Assembly (NCBI GenBank): GCA_007570785.1
Contig: ML661799.1
Coordinates: 1,525,598 to 1,589,597, forward strand
DNA: 64,000 nucleotides
Direction of reading: 5' to 3'
Source of the DNA: Antilocapra americana
Taxonomy: Eukaryota > Chordata > Mammalia > Artiodactyla > Antilocapridae
Shown here one piece after another: positions 63,475 to 64,000 of this stretch. The notes under the pieces were generated by a model. That model saw nothing but the letters and a program-made list of their open reading frames with translations. It made no database searches and was not told the DNA's origin. The translations under genes were made by a program, and so were the position numbers. How positions within the stretch are numbered: the stretch's first letter is position 1; each line of letters opens with the position of its first letter.

Positions 63475-64000
63475 GGATCATAGACCTAAATGTAAAGCAA
63501 AAAACTAAAAAACTCCTAGAAGATAACATAGAAGAAAACCTAGATGACCTTGGATATAACAATGACTTTTTAGATACAGCATAAAAGGTATGATCCATGA
63601 AAGAAATAATATATAAGCTAAACTTAGTTCAAAATGAAAATGTCTGTCCTATGAAAGACAATGTCAAGAAAATGAGAAGATAAGTCACAGCCTAGGAGAA
63701 AATGTCTAGAAAAAAACATAAAGAACTGGTATCAAAAAGTACAAAAACTTTAACTCAACAAATAACTTGATTACAACATGGTCCAAAGACCTGAACACAC
63801 GCCCTACAAAGAAGATATACAGCTGGAAGATAAGCATATGTAAAGATGCTCATGATATATCATCAGGAAAATGCAAATTAAAACAACAGAAAGGTAACAG
63901 CACGTACCTAGAATGGACAAAAACCAAAATATTGACACCACCAAATGCTGTCAAGGATATAGGACAACAGCGACTCTCTTTCATTGCTGGTGGAAATGCA
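63475..64000 (+). mobile_element. Old L1M ORF2, runs off the window
   Basis: 'AAAAAACTCCTAGAAGATAACATAG', 'TTAACTCAACAAATAAC', 'TCCAAAGACCTGAACACACG' and 'CTTTCATTGCTGGTGGAAATGCA' continue ORF2 to the window edge. The element is cut by the window, not by truncation. Confidence 0.92.

Overview
This window is non-coding genomic DNA from a ruminant, most likely a bovid (cattle, sheep, goat or a relative). The evidence is its repeat content. It holds about twenty Bov-tA family SINEs (tRNA-Glu-derived head with a BovA/BovB-type tail), five fragments of the BovB LINE, ruminant L1 fragments with the characteristic G-rich 3' UTR, two CHR-type cetruminant SINEs and one endogenous-retrovirus solo LTR. 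Beneath these lies an older mammalian layer of MIR, L2-like, L1M and hAT (MER5-like) copies. The repeats do not separate Bos, Ovis and Capra by eye. I found no host protein-coding exon, tRNA, rRNA, CRISPR array or operon. The longest open frames are decayed L1 ORF2, decayed BovB, or L1 read through into a SINE. The remaining frames look like chance.

Layout. 1-8.7 kb is mostly unique sequence with MIR and L2-like remnants, two Bov-tA SINEs and a block near 6.6-6.9 kb with three clustered GATA motifs. 8.7-21 kb is mostly unique, with an old L1M split by a SINE (11.9-12.6 kb), a dimeric SINE (13.1-13.4 kb), a CpG-enriched patch (17.9-18.1 kb), a BovB stub with a fold-back (18.4 kb) and a triple AGGTCA array (19.0 kb). 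21-31.5 kb is the densest repeat block: MER5A-like, L1M, BovB, a nested hAT-like copy, L1 joined to BovB, and a second L1 with a recognisable RT domain. 31.5-42 kb is largely unique with MIR and L2-like copies, one BovB carrying an open frame and a palindromic MITE-like insert. 42-54.8 kb mixes a SINE between 65-bp direct duplications, an internally deleted BovB, two sister copies of one ancient repeat, and L1 copies invaded by a Bov-tA and a CHR SINE. 54.8-61.7 kb is unique sequence with possible regulatory blocks plus SINE and MIR copies. 61.7-64 kb is an L1M copy split by a solo LTR and a CHR SINE, and it runs off the end.

No set of genes works together here. The biology that can be read is insertion history: MIR and L2-like first, then L1M and hAT, then CHR, BovB, L1 and Bov-tA, with target-site duplications (TSDs) giving the order at many sites. 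The best candidates for function are short motif clusters in the unique DNA (GATA cluster, AGGTCA triple, CpG-rich patch). These are inferences that need conservation or chromatin data. I did not find a previously undescribed biological system.
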